A stretch of DNA of 64,000 nucleotides, taken from contig NZ_LT962687.1 of assembly GCF_900199635.1 (NCBI RefSeq), positions 1,597,501-1,661,500 on the forward strand. The letters are read 5' to 3'. Made by a program: the position numbers and the translations under genes. Under the pieces are notes generated by a model, which did not search any database, was not told where the DNA came from, and saw only the letters and a program-made list of their open reading frames with translations. Shown here piece by piece: positions 35,101 through 43,481 of this stretch. The DNA comes from Anaerotruncus massiliensis (ex Togo et al. 2026). GTDB taxonomy: Bacteria > Bacillota > Clostridia > Oscillospirales > Ruminococcaceae. Position 1 is the stretch's first letter; every line of letters begins with the position of its first letter.

Positions 35101-35472
35101 GCCGACCGCCTCGCACATCGTGGCGGCGAACGCCGCGCCCGAGACGTTTTTGCGGTAGGCGCGCAGCTCCCCGCCGATCTCGCCGAGCGCGACGCTCATG
35201 AGCAGCACCTTGGCCGTCTCGTCGAGGTGCACCCCCGCCAGCCCTCCGTACTCCCGGAAAATCCGGTCGCAGAGGCGTGTAAAGCTCAGCACCTCCACAG
35301 ACAGCGCGTCCTTCGCGCCGAGCCTCCGGTAGAGGGCCTTCTCGCTCTCGAACGAATACTGCTCGGGCACCAGCAGGACCGCCTTTCCGCCGCCGCGCAC
35401 GCACTCCGCGATCTTCTCGTGCAGCAGCGCCGTCTTGCCGGTGCCGGCCGCGCCCAGGATCAGATGCAGCAT
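32146..35472 (-). CDS. addB: Helicase-nuclease AddB
   Basis: Second AddAB subunit, 1108 residues, recognising Chi-like sites and cutting one strand. The N-terminal P-loop is LGAAGTGKTALLHEKI. The C-terminal nuclease has VRVVDYKSGHKSF, and the cysteines that hold an Fe-S cluster in AddB are visible: CPFSYFC and later CDWCDYHAVC. I chose ATG 35472 (MLHLILG) because GGAGGTGGAG lies eight bases before it; ATG 35487 lacks such a site. It is first in the addB-addA operon. Confidence 0.96.
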   Translation of the reverse strand: MLHLILGAAGTGKTALLHEKIAECVRGGGKAVLLVPEQYSFESEKALYRRLGAKDALSVEVLSFTRLCDRIFREYGGLAGVHLDETAKVLLMSVALGEIGGELRAYRKNVSGAAFAATMCEAVGELKTAGADPETLRAAAADASEDLRDKLSDVALIFDAYQALIERGYCDPDDSLRRACRKLEGRGFFAEYSVFIDGFMAFMGAEWKLLGRILEGSPAVWAALPCDGLSCADETGAFAAAAQTANRLVRDAKAAGVPVAAPVVLREPRRFARPALAHIAVAFSDAAPEGCETHEGVKLAACEDLYDELEFVASRICALVREEGCRYRDIAVIGRDLDRYLVPLETVFTRYEIPFFADLRADIQVHPFAAGLLAALDAARSGFDSEHLLALAKNCVTGIGPAEAGELENYCFVWGASGAAWRADFTNNPDGMSEGFTEEQAERLGRINETRRKLAGPLVTLRRELADCDGRGFAAAAFGWLERVKAAEHLQEAATGMEEGEQKRFLEMSAQVWEALLGLLDVFGGALADVRLPLGRLIDLLRMGISAADIGLIPQTIDQVIVGAADRIRPDSPRAAFVIGFNEGVFPRWETSAGIFSAAERDLLKARGVDLLRTPGQTALFERYYVYFALTQASERLCVSWPLRDTAGAALAPSSALDRVRALTGCPVESSLEGPLGRVANERTAFDELARGWRERTPAEASLRAWFSAREPARMEALARCAGTRGFSLNDRAAARALFGAQVRISPSRAEQYYQCPFSYFCKAGLRISPRRRVEFNPIESGSLIHLVLEKMVRKYGGRGLSALDDARLEREVTEIIETDLSAKIANLDEMPARFRYLFRRLVGTLVRLLRRLAMEFAQSEFEPAAFELPINLEAEMKPLDLCAPDGTRVIVEGIVDRMDVLEREGVRYVRVVDYKSGHKSFNLSDVCYGLNMQMLIYLFSICENAPGGGAVPAGVLYMPARDSVVSAERGATEGEVRAEQQKRLRMNGILLEDREVLSAMEPGLAGLYIPVRTKKDGSFDAHSQLATLEQMGTIRRQVERLLIELADSLAGGKIDAAPVDGLSDYRPCDWCDYHAVCGHEDSDAVRKLAELDRAAALKAMEGDEADG

Positions 35473-35498
35473 CCGCTCCACCTCCATTCATGCTTCCT

Positions 35499-35528
35499 AT
35501 TCTACCACAATCCCCGCCCGGCGGACAA
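35499..35528 (-). promoter_or_regulatory. Promoter of addBA inside an inverted repeat
   Basis: TTGTCC (35523-35528), 18 bases and TAGAAT (35499-35504) on the minus strand, about 25 bases ahead of addB. The spacer and -35 lie within a 12-bp inverted repeat (35509-35541, AATCCCCGCCCG / CGGGCGGGGATT) that could also serve as a terminator for genes to the right. Confidence 0.55.
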
Positions 35529-35589
35529 GCGGGCGGGGATTTTTCCCGCCCGCGCCTTTTCCCCGGAAATGCCGTGCCCGGCGGGCATG

Positions 35590-35622
35590 GAAACGGCCCG
35601 GAAGGAAATTCCTTCCGGGCCG
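35590..35622 (-). terminator. Intrinsic terminator of the 2-oxoacid oxidoreductase operon
   Basis: A perfect 12-bp stem (CGGCCCGGAAGG / CCTTCCGGGCCG, 35594-35622) lies 17 bases after the gamma-subunit stop, followed on the minus strand by TTTCC. The T-run is short, but a second GC-rich inverted repeat follows at 35509-35541. Confidence 0.7.
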
Positions 35623-35639
35623 CGAGTCCGGGCCGCCTC

Positions 35640-36166
35640 TCAGAGGCTCATGCCCAGCTTGATGGCGCGCATGTTCGGCTCGAGCAGGTGCTGCTTTTTG
35701 GGCGGCACGCACTTGGCCACGGCCGCCTCGACCGTCTCCAGCGACGCGAATTTCGCCTCCTGTAGGACCTTGCCGAGCAGGATGTTGTTGGAGAGCCCCT
35801 TGAGGCCCTCGGAATCCGCCTTTTCGGTGGCGGGGACGTAGAAGCAGCTGATGTCGGTGCGGTCGCTCTTCTTGGCGATGAGCGAGCTGTCCACCACGGC
35901 GATGCCGCCCGGGGCGACCTTGTCGATGAACTTGTCGTAGGAGGGCAGGTTCATCGCGACGAGCACGTCGGGGTTGAGCACCAGCGGGGAACCGATCGGC
36001 TCGTCGGAGATGCACACCGAGCAGTTGGCGGTGCCGCCGCGCATCTCGGGCCCATAGGAGGGCAGCCAAGAGACGTATTGATCCTCGATGAGCCCGGAAT
36101 AGGCCATGATCTTTCCGGCGAACAGGACGCCCTGGCCGCCGAAGCCTGCGAGCAGGATACTCAGCA

Positions 36167-36167
<1 letters not shown>
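35640..36167 (-). CDS. 2-oxoacid:ferredoxin oxidoreductase, gamma subunit (VorC/KorC-type)
   Basis: Gamma subunit of a thiamine-diphosphate-dependent oxidoreductase that decarboxylates a 2-oxoacid to acyl-CoA and reduces ferredoxin. 175 residues, beginning with the family motif [21 protein letters not shown]. It shares one base with the beta-subunit gene and is the last of four subunits. Whether the substrate is branched-chain 2-oxoacid (VOR) or 2-oxoglutarate (KOR) cannot be settled from the sequence. Confidence 0.9.
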
Positions 36168-36921
<754 letters not shown>

Positions 36922-36922
<1 letters not shown>

Positions 36923-37995
36923 TACCGGTCACCTCCTGCCATTTTTTCGATTTCGGAGAGCACCTCGGCGGGGGTCGGGATGACGCCGCCGGTGCGTCCG
37001 AAGAAGGACACGGGCGCCCTGCCGTTCACGGCGATGCGCACGTCGTCCACCATCTGGCCCATGCTCATCTCGACGCTCAAAAACGCCTTTGCGCCGCGCT
37101 CGGCCGCCTTTTCGATCGGCGCGTACGGATACGGCCAGAGGGTCAGCGGGCGGATGAGACCGACCTTGATCCCCTTTTCCCGCGCGGAGTTGACCGAGCT
37201 GCGGACGATGCGGGAGGTCGCGCCGTAGGCGACGACGACGTATTCCGCGTCCTCCATGAGGTACTCCTCGCAGCGGGTGTGCTTCGCCTTGACCTCCTCA
37301 TAGCGCTGGAAGCGCTCGAGGATTTTGGCTTCCAGCTCCTCCGGCTGGAGGTAGAGGGAGTTGACGATGTGGTGGGCGCGCTTGTGCTGGTGGCCGCTGG
37401 TCGACCAGCCGCTCTTGTCGTAGGTCTTGACCTGCTTTTCGGGGAAGGAGATCGGCTCCATCATCTGGCCGAGCATCCCGTCCGCAAGGATCATCGCGGG
37501 CATGCGGTAGCAGTCGGCGAGGTCGAACGCGTCAAACACCATGTCGACCATCTCCTGGATGGAGGAGGGGGCGAAGACGAGCACATGCAGGTCGCCGTGG
37601 CCGGGGGCGCGGGTGGCCTGCCAGTAGTCGGCCTGGGAGGGCTGGATGCCGCCGAGCCCCGGGCTTCCGCGCTGGACGTTGACGATCAGGCAGGGCAGGT
37701 CGGAGCCCGCCAGGTAGGAGATCCCCTCCGATTTGAGGGAGATGCCCGGGGAGGAGGAGGAGGTCATGGCGCGCACGCCCGCGGAGGCCGCGCCGTAGAC
37801 CATGTTGATTGCGGCGATCTCCGACTCCGCCTGCATATATGTACCGCCGATCTTGGGCATCTTTTTGGCCATATACGCCGCGACTTCCGTCTGCGGGGTG
37901 ATGGGGTAGCCGAAGAAATGGTGGCAGCCCGCCTGGATCGCCGCTTCCGCGAGCGCCTCATTCCCCTTCATTAACATTTTTTGCGTGGATGACAT
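36922..37995 (-). CDS. vorB: 2-oxoacid:ferredoxin oxidoreductase, alpha subunit (VorB-like)
   Basis: Alpha subunit, 357 residues, containing the pyrimidine-binding domain and the C-terminal domain II. Blocks are [49 protein letters not shown] and [18 protein letters not shown]. These match the group usually called 3-methyl-2-oxobutanoate dehydrogenase subunit VorB. The ribosome-binding site is weak. It lies 40 bases after the ferredoxin-subunit gene. The symbol is given by family resemblance; the true substrate is untested. Confidence 0.88.
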
Positions 37996-38035
37996 AACTT
38001 CACTGCCTTTCGTGGATCAATTCTGTTTGAGGCCG

Positions 38036-38242
38036 CTATTTCTCAACGGTAATTGCACAGTCGGGGCACATCGTCGCGCACATCGCGCAGCCGATGCAGC
38101 TCTCCATATCCGTCACGGTAGCGGGATGGTACCCTTTTCCGTTCAGTACCGATTTATCCAGAAAAACGATCTTCTTCGGGCAGACTTCCACACACAGGCC
38201 GCAGCCTTTACAGATGTCACGGTTCACCGTCATCTTTGCCAT
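38036..38242 (-). CDS. 2-oxoacid:ferredoxin oxidoreductase, delta (2x[4Fe-4S]) subunit
   Basis: Ferredoxin-like subunit of 68 residues with two cluster motifs, CKGCGLCVEVCP and CIGCAMCATMCP. It carries electrons from the TPP site to free ferredoxin. The ATG at 38242 has AAGGAGG upstream; the longer reading frame upstream has no support. It is the second gene of the operon, before the alpha subunit. Confidence 0.93.
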   Translation of the reverse strand: MAKMTVNRDICKGCGLCVEVCPKKIVFLDKSVLNGKGYHPATVTDMESCIGCAMCATMCPDCAITVEK

Positions 38243-38280
38243 TGAAAACACCTCCTTAACTCTATACCGCCGTGGGGCCT

Positions 38281-38961
38281 CTAGACTTCCCACGGTTTTT
38301 TTACATAAATATCCACCGGATAGATCTCCCGGCCGGGCAGCTTCTCCCCCACCCCGGCGGCGAGCTTTTTCCACGCCGTCGTGCAGAGCACGGGGATGCC
38401 GTACCGACGCGCCGTCTCCTCAGCGTATCCCGCCGACGAAACGATGTCGTCCGCCGTCGTGATGTCCGCGAGGTTGGAGTTGTTGACCACCGCCGTCACC
38501 TCCAGCCGGGCCTTCCGCTCGATCTCCCCGAGGATCTCGGCGGCCTCCTCGCTCGTCCGGGTGAGATAGCGGTAGGCGTTCACGACGTAGAGCACGTCGC
38601 ATCCGCCCGCCTCTCTGATCATGGCGCTGTAGCGGCCGAGCGCGGCCGCGCCCGCGTCGTCGCCGCCCACGTCGATCACCAGCGTCTTATCCGATTCGAT
38701 GACGGCGTCCAGGCGCCCGTCAAGGGCGGGCACGTCGAGGTTGGACCGCGCGTAGACGGGCGCGATCAGCCCGATCCCCTTCTCCTCCAGCAGCGCGCCG
38801 AAATCGGCGCTGCGGAAATAGGGGTTTACAATGTCGAGGTCGACGAGGATTACGTCCCGGCCGGCGGCCTTCAGGTCCACCGCGAGGTTGACCGAAAAAT
38901 TGGTCTTCCCGCTGCCGTAGTGGCCGACGACCACGACGATCCGTTTGAGATTGGTCAGCAT
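38281..38961 (-). CDS. P-loop ATPase (ParA/MinD-like) heading the oxidoreductase operon
   Basis: Nucleotide-binding protein of 226 residues. The P-loop is VGHYGSGKTNFSVNLA, with switch-like DLDIVNPYFRSADFG and VIDVGGDDAGAAALGRY. It belongs to the SIMIBI class but shows no membrane-targeting helix or DNA-binding part. It is the first gene after a consensus promoter and lies 38 bases before the ferredoxin subunit, so it is co-transcribed with the oxidoreductase. A role in assembly or cluster/cofactor loading is plausible, but only by association. Confidence 0.8.
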   Translation of the reverse strand: MLTNLKRIVVVVGHYGSGKTNFSVNLAVDLKAAGRDVILVDLDIVNPYFRSADFGALLEEKGIGLIAPVYARSNLDVPALDGRLDAVIESDKTLVIDVGGDDAGAAALGRYSAMIREAGGCDVLYVVNAYRYLTRTSEEAAEILGEIERKARLEVTAVVNNSNLADITTADDIVSSAGYAEETARRYGIPVLCTTAWKKLAAGVGEKLPGREIYPVDIYVKKPWEV

Positions 38962-38993
38962 AGGCGCTCCCTTCTGCGAAAGCGTTAAGTTTG

Positions 38994-39022
38994 ATTATAG
39001 CATTCTGCATGATTATTCACAA
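38994..39022 (-). promoter_or_regulatory. Promoter of the ATPase-oxidoreductase operon
   Basis: TTGTGA (39017-39022), 17 bases and TATAAT (38994-38999) on the minus strand, 33 bases before the P-loop ATPase start. The perfect -10 in an AT-rich island supports it. Confidence 0.75.
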
Positions 39023-39131
39023 GGCAACGAAAGAATTTCCAGCTTTTCCACAAATGCGCTTTAAAATACTGCATCAATAAAGTATGAAATGTACAAAACC
39101 GGTTCATGCAAAAGCAACTGGAAAAAGTATA

Positions 39132-39161
39132 TAAAAAAACCTTCCCGCAATCCGGGAAGGT
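39132..39161 (-). terminator. Intrinsic terminator of the small membrane-protein gene
   Basis: A 9-bp stem (ACCTTCCCG / CGGGAAGGT, 39139-39161) is followed on the minus strand by a run of seven T. It lies 22 bases after the stop of the 67-residue gene. Confidence 0.9.
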
Positions 39162-39183
39162 CGTGAAAATCGTCCCTAAATTG

Positions 39184-39387
39184 CTACTTTTTCTTCTTTG
39201 CGGACAGTACGACATAGATAATAATAAGGATTACGGATACCACAAGAAGCCCGCCCATAATCGGCAGGAGCATCCCGGAACCGTCGCCCGTATTCGGAAT
39301 GAGCGCGAAAGAAGGGGTAGCGAGGCAGACCGCACAGCAAAGCGCGGCCAGCATCGAAGCGATTCTCTTGGAAATCCGGTTGAACAT
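39184..39387 (-). CDS. Small secreted/membrane protein with IPNTG-hydrophobic-KKKK end
   Basis: Unrecognised 67-residue protein. Residues 1-28 are a signal peptide (MFNRISKRIASMLAALCCAV, ending PSFA). Then comes IPNTGDGSG, then a hydrophobic helix and a final KKKK. The IPNTG-helix-positive-tail arrangement looks like a sortase sorting signal of LPXTG type, but almost nothing would be left between signal peptide and anchor. It may simply be a two-helix membrane peptide. GGAGG lies 11 bases upstream of the ATG, and a consensus promoter and strong terminator flank it, so expression as a single gene is likely. Confidence 0.75.
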   Translation of the reverse strand: MFNRISKRIASMLAALCCAVCLATPSFALIPNTGDGSGMLLPIMGGLLVVSVILIIIYVVLSAKKKK

Positions 39388-39441
39388 ATGCCAAAAGCCT
39401 CCGAAAAGGTAGTAAAGACTGCATTGCCCTGATAGATTCTA

Positions 39442-39469
39442 ATTATACGCATATTTTCCCCGCTGTCAA
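39442..39469 (-). promoter_or_regulatory. Consensus promoter of the small membrane-protein gene
   Basis: Perfect TTGACA (39464-39469) and TATAAT (39442-39447) hexamers with a 16-base spacer, on the minus strand, about 55 bases ahead of the 67-residue gene. They lie 30 bases from the divergent putP promoter. Confidence 0.85.
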
Positions 39470-39499
39470 CAGAAATTCTGCAACTTTTGAAATCCGCCC

Positions 39500-39528
39500 T
39501 TGCATTGGATTGGGGAATTTTGTATAAT
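39500..39528 (+). promoter_or_regulatory. Promoter of putP
   Basis: TTGCAT (39500-39505), 17 bases and TATAAT (39523-39528). The leader to putP is about 80 bases. It is arranged divergently from the small membrane-protein promoter. Confidence 0.8.
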
Positions 39529-39615
39529 AATGGGTAAGTTTTGCAGCTCATCACTGCGGCAATGAGCAAAAGCGCCCCATCCGACATCCAAGCACGAAAA
39601 TGAGGAGGAACCGCC

Positions 39616-41106
39616 ATGCAGCTTGACATCGGCATCCTGATCGCATTCATCATCTATTTCGCCCTGATGGTGTGGATCGGCTTCTATTTCTACCGCAAGT
39701 CCAACAACATCTCCGACTATTTCCTCGGAGGCCGGAGCCTCGGGAGCTGGGTCACCGCGCTGAGCGCGCAGGCCTCCGACATGTCCGGCTGGCTGCTGCT
39801 CGGGCTTCCCGCCGCGGCCTTCTGGTCGGGGCTCTCCGCCGCGTGGATCGCCATCGGCCTCGCGCTCGGCACCTATTTCAACTGGAAGCTCGTCGCCGTG
39901 CGCCTGCGCAAGTTCACCTACGTCGCCGACGACTCGATCACCATCCCGCAGTATCTGCAAAACCGCTTTTGCAGCAAGTCCACCGCGATCCGCAGCGTCT
40001 GCGCGGTGATCATCTTCGTCTTTTTCCTCGTCTACACCGCCTCCGCCTTCAGCACCGGCGCGAAACTCTTCCAGTATGTCTTCCACTTCGACTACGTCGT
40101 GGCGCTGACCGTCGGCGCGGTCATCATCATCTCCTACACCTTCCTCGGCGGCTTTTTGGCCGCCTGCTGGACCGACTTCATCCAGGGGATGCTGATGTTC
40201 GCCGCGCTCATCATCGTGCCGGTCGCCGCCGCCTTCACCACCTCGGGCATCTCCCCCGAGCTGATCGCGGGCTTCGGAGGCTCCAACTACCTCAACCTCT
40301 TCGCCGACGCGTCCGGCAGGGTCGCGCTCGTCACGATCGTCTCCGGCCTCGTCTGGGGCCTCGGGTACTTCGGCATGCCGCACATCCTTGTGCGCTTCAT
40401 GGCGATCAAGGACAGCTCGATGATCAAAAAGAGCCGCATCATCGCGATGGTCTGGGTGCTCATCTCCCTTTGCGCGGCCGTCTTCGTCGGCATCGTGGGC
40501 ATCGCCTTCCTCGGCGGGCGGGGCGTCTACGCCGACGTGGGCGCGGCGGAGGTCATCTTCATGGACCTCGTCACCCGCCTCTTCCCCGGCTTCATCGCGG
40601 GCATCCTGCTCTCCGCCATCCTCGCCGCCGCGATGAGCACCGCCGATTCCCAGCTGCTTGTCGCCGCCTCCGCGGTCTCCAACGACTTCTACAAGGCGCT
40701 CTTCCGCAAGAACGCCTCCGACAGGGAACTCATGTGGGTCTCCCGCACCGCCGTCATGGTGATCGCCGTCGTCGCCTACCTGCTCGCGCTCGATCCGAAC
40801 AGCTCGGTCATGGGGCTCGTCTCCTATGCGTGGGCGGGCTTTGGCTCCTCCTTCGGGCCGGTCATCCTGCTCTCCCTCTTCTGGAAGCGGCTGACCATGA
40901 AGGGCGCGGTCGCCGGCATGGTGGTCGGCGGGCTGACCGTCGTGCTGTGGGAAAACGTCCCCGTGCTGGCGGGCACCGGGCTCTACTCCCTCGCCCCCGG
41001 CTTCGCCCTCGCGCTCGCCGTGATCGTGGCCGTCTCCCTCCTCGACAGGGAGCCCTCCAAAGAGGTCCAGGACCTCTTCGAGCGCGCGAAGGCCGCGCGG
41101 ATCTGA
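39616..41106 (+). CDS. putP: Sodium/proline symporter
   Basis: Sodium:solute symporter of the SSS family, 496 residues with about 13 membrane helices. The N-terminal FYFYRKSNNISDYFLGGRSLGSW-type region (core NNISDYFLGGR) and SAQASDMSGWLLLGLPAA are typical of PutP. ILAAAMSTADSQLLVAASA is the sodium-site helix. The ATG is preceded by GAGGAGGA. It is monocistronic, with its own promoter and terminator. Proline is the expected substrate; related solutes cannot be excluded. Confidence 0.94.
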   Translation: MQLDIGILIAFIIYFALMVWIGFYFYRKSNNISDYFLGGRSLGSWVTALSAQASDMSGWLLLGLPAAAFWSGLSAAWIAIGLALGTYFNWKLVAVRLRKFTYVADDSITIPQYLQNRFCSKSTAIRSVCAVIIFVFFLVYTASAFSTGAKLFQYVFHFDYVVALTVGAVIIISYTFLGGFLAACWTDFIQGMLMFAALIIVPVAAAFTTSGISPELIAGFGGSNYLNLFADASGRVALVTIVSGLVWGLGYFGMPHILVRFMAIKDSSMIKKSRIIAMVWVLISLCAAVFVGIVGIAFLGGRGVYADVGAAEVIFMDLVTRLFPGFIAGILLSAILAAAMSTADSQLLVAASAVSNDFYKALFRKNASDRELMWVSRTAVMVIAVVAYLLALDPNSSVMGLVSYAWAGFGSSFGPVILLSLFWKRLTMKGAVAGMVVGGLTVVLWENVPVLAGTGLYSLAPGFALALAVIVAVSLLDREPSKEVQDLFERAKAARI

Positions 41107-41112
41107 CTTCAC

Positions 41113-41154
41113 AAAAGCCCCGGGAACGCGGCGCGTTCCCGGGGCTTTTTCTCT
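41113..41154. terminator. Bidirectional terminator between putP and the LUD gene
   Basis: A perfect 18-bp inverted repeat (AAAAGCCCCGGGAACGCG and its complement, 41113-41149) with T-runs on both strands. It serves putP on the plus strand and the LUD gene on the minus strand. Confidence 0.9.
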
Positions 41155-41164
41155 GTTTTTCCGC

Positions 41165-41797
41165 TCAGTAGCCGAGCTGCTCGCCGACGATAATCACCTT
41201 GACGCGGCCCTTCACCTTCTGCTGGGACATCACGACATAGTCGCAGCAGATGCGGTCGTCGCTGTGGCAGTCGCGGCAGATGCCGAGCACCTTGCAGGGG
41301 GTGCGCCGGTCGAGGCGGGTCGCGTTGGCGGGCGCGGCGGTGTCCCGCATGCGCACCCGCGCCGCCTCGAGGTCGGGCACGATCTTGTTGTAGCCCACGA
41401 CGACAATCACGCTTTTGGGGCCGTAGATCATCGCGGCCACGCGGTTGCCGATGCCGTCGACGTTATAGAGCTCCCCCGCCTCGGTGACGGCGTTGCTGCT
41501 GCAAAAATAGGTGTCGCAGGAGAACGCCTCCCGCTGGATCTTTTCGGGGTCCGCGCCCTTCGCCTCCCGGTCGAGGCAGCGGTAGGCCCCCGAGCGCAGC
41601 AGCTCCTTGATCCCGCTCTCCGCGAGGGTCATCGAGCCGCCCCATGAGACCGACTGTCCCTCGGGGCAGAGCTCCTTCACGAGCGCGACCGCCTCCGCGC
41701 AGGTCTTGACATAGTAGGCGTCCATCTTGTTGTTTTGCAGATTGCCGATCGTCCGGTTGATCTTCTTTTCGAGTACCGCGCTGACATTTGCGTCCAT
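41165..41797 (-). CDS. LUD-domain (DUF162) protein
   Basis: 210-residue protein of the LutC/YkgG-type LUD superfamily. Characteristic parts are GQSVSWGGSMTLAESGI, the strand-loop AMIYGPKSVIVVVGYNKIV, and a cysteine-containing segment GICRDCHSDDRICCDY. LutC relatives take part in lactate oxidation, but lutA and lutB are not here, so this standalone form has no assigned role. Start ATG 41797. It ends at a shared terminator and follows the HAD gene by 32 bases, probably in one transcript. Confidence 0.88.
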   Translation of the reverse strand: MDANVSAVLEKKINRTIGNLQNNKMDAYYVKTCAEAVALVKELCPEGQSVSWGGSMTLAESGIKELLRSGAYRCLDREAKGADPEKIQREAFSCDTYFCSSNAVTEAGELYNVDGIGNRVAAMIYGPKSVIVVVGYNKIVPDLEAARVRMRDTAAPANATRLDRRTPCKVLGICRDCHSDDRICCDYVVMSQQKVKGRVKVIIVGEQLGY

Positions 41798-41829
41798 GCT
41801 ACCCCTCCGTCCAGCTTGTTGGTCCACTT

Positions 41830-42522
41830 TTATTTTACCGCGCCCGCCGCCGCATTGCAATCGCCGGGGCCAAAGAAAAAGGGCTCGAGGTCGGCCGGGG
41901 ACTCCGCCACGTAGCAGCAGCCCAGCTCCTCCGCCTGTTCCGGAAGGAGCCCGAAGCCGTAGGCCGCCCCGACAAAATCGATCCCCGCCGTGATCGCGCC
42001 GTCCGCGTCGTAGACCGAGTCCCCGATGAGCACGACGCGGGACTTGTCCGTCCAACCGAGCCGGTCGAGCGCGGTTTCGATGATGTCCTTCTTGGTGATC
42101 GCGCCCTTCTCGTCGTTACGGTTGCCGATGCAGGTGTCGATCAGGTGGTCGATCCCGAGGTATTCCAGCAGGTGCCGGGCGGTCTTTTCGGGCTTGAGGG
42201 TCGCGACGCCCGTTTTGATTCCCCGCTCCCGCAGACGGCCGAGCAGTTCGGGCAGCCCGTCGTACACCTTCGAGAGGTAGCAGCCCCCCGCCTCGTAGTC
42301 CTCCCGGAAGAGCCACACCGCCTTTTCCGCGTCCTCGTCCGACATGCCGGTGTAGGTCTTGAGGGAGTAGACGATCGGCGGGCCGATAAACTTGCGCAGG
42401 ACCTCTTCGCCGGGCACCGGGCGGCCCATCCGCTCGAACATCCGGCCAAGCGACCGGAAGAGGCCGGGCGAGCTGTCCACGAGCGTCCCGTCAAAGTCCC
42501 AGAGCACCACCTGATATTTCAT
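41830..42522 (-). CDS. HAD family phosphatase (Gph/PpaX-like)
   Basis: HAD hydrolase of 230 residues with cap domain C1. Motif I is VVLWDFDGTLVDS, motif II VATLKPEK, and motif III VLIGDSVYDADGAITAG. It resembles phosphoglycolate phosphatase and PpaX; the substrate is unknown. ATG 42522 has TAGGA eight bases upstream, while ATG 42531 is an alternative with poor spacing. A promoter lies 44 bases upstream. Confidence 0.88.
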   Translation of the reverse strand: MKYQVVLWDFDGTLVDSSPGLFRSLGRMFERMGRPVPGEEVLRKFIGPPIVYSLKTYTGMSDEDAEKAVWLFREDYEAGGCYLSKVYDGLPELLGRLRERGIKTGVATLKPEKTARHLLEYLGIDHLIDTCIGNRNDEKGAITKKDIIETALDRLGWTDKSRVVLIGDSVYDADGAITAGIDFVGAAYGFGLLPEQAEELGCCYVAESPADLEPFFFGPGDCNAAAGAVK

Positions 42523-42565
42523 CCGCTTCATCCTATCTGCTGCCGCAATATTTTTGATCAGCACC

Positions 42566-42595
42566 AGTATACCATACGCGCCCCGCCGAAATCAA
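42566..42595 (-). promoter_or_regulatory. Promoter of HAD-LUD genes
   Basis: TTGATT (42590-42595), 18 bases and TATACT (42566-42571) on the minus strand, directly after the TPM-gene terminator. Confidence 0.65.
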
Positions 42596-42606
42596 TCGGG
42601 GGCGGC

Positions 42607-42644
42607 GCGCAAAACCGGCCCCGGCATAAGCCGGGGCCGGTTTT
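42607..42644 (-). terminator. Intrinsic terminator of the lemA-TPM unit
   Basis: A perfect 15-bp inverted repeat (core ACCGGCCCCGGC / GCCGGGGCCGGT, 42611-42644), followed on the minus strand by TTTT. It lies 23 bases after the TPM gene. Confidence 0.88.
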
Positions 42645-42667
42645 CGCATTCTCTTTTTCCGGGCGTT

Positions 42668-43465
42668 TCAGAAGCTGCGGCCGGAGCCGCCGCCGCCGAA
42701 GCCGCCTCCACCGCCGGAGAAGCCGCCCCCGCCGCCGAAGCCGCCGCCTCCGGAAAACCCGCCTCCGCCGCCGAACCCGCCGCCGAAGAAGCCCCCGATG
42801 AACGGCCCGCCGTGGAAGTCGTCGTCGTCCCAATGCCGGCGCCCGCGGTGACGGCCGCCGCGCATGAAGAGCATCACGACCGCGATCATGACAAAGAAGA
42901 CCACGAGCGCCCCGGCGAAGTTTCCCTCGCGGGAATCCTCCCCATAGTCGCGCGGCTCGTAACCGGGCAGCGCCTCGAGACCGTACTCCACCATCGTCTC
43001 GGAGAGCAGGGCGCTGTAGAGCTCGCGGGTCCCCGCGTCAAAGTCGCCCGCCTTGTAGCTCTCGAGCGCGTAGGCGTCGATCATGCGGCCGACCTTCGCG
43101 TCGTTGAGCGCGCCCTCCAGACCCCGCCCCACCTCGACGCGGATCTCCCCGTCGTCGGGCGCGAGCAGAAGGAGCAGGCCGTTGTCCTTCTCCCCGTCGC
43201 CGATGCCCCACTGGCGGCCCACGTTCAGCGCGTAGGACGCCGGGTCCTCGCCGTCGAGCGACCGCACCGTCAGCACGACGATCTGCGCGCCCGTCTCCTG
43301 CGCAAGGGAGGCGGACTGCTCCATGATATACGCTTTGGTATCCGGCGAAAGCACGCCGGCATAGTCGTTTACAAAGAAGTCGCTGGTCGGGCTCGGATAG
43401 GCGGCGCCGCAGAGCGCCGCCGCCACAAGCAGGAGCGCCGCGAGAATGGCTGCTGTCTTTTTCAT
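42668..43465 (-). CDS. TPM-domain membrane protein with glycine-rich tail
   Basis: 265-residue protein. A signal peptide (MKKTAAILAALLLVAAALCG) is followed by a TPM domain at about residues 30-155 (VNDYAGVLSPDTKAYI, NGLLLLLAPDDGEIRVEVG). A single membrane helix lies near residues 185-205. The last 50 residues are low-complexity Gly/Phe/Ser repeats ending GGGGSGRSF. The layout matches YgcG-type proteins, which are regularly paired with LemA. The TPM domain was named for proposed phosphatase activity, but the role is unclear. It follows lemA by 16 bases. Confidence 0.9.
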   Translation of the reverse strand: MKKTAAILAALLLVAAALCGAAYPSPTSDFFVNDYAGVLSPDTKAYIMEQSASLAQETGAQIVVLTVRSLDGEDPASYALNVGRQWGIGDGEKDNGLLLLLAPDDGEIRVEVGRGLEGALNDAKVGRMIDAYALESYKAGDFDAGTRELYSALLSETMVEYGLEALPGYEPRDYGEDSREGNFAGALVVFFVMIAVVMLFMRGGRHRGRRHWDDDDFHGGPFIGGFFGGGFGGGGGFSGGGGFGGGGGFSGGGGGFGGGGSGRSF

Positions 43466-43481
43466 GCCCGTCCCTCTCCGC

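Noticed and set aside
38985-39215. 76-codon Cys/Phe-rich minus-strand frame
   Set aside because: It runs across the terminator and the ATPase promoter, has no ribosome-binding site and no family resemblance.
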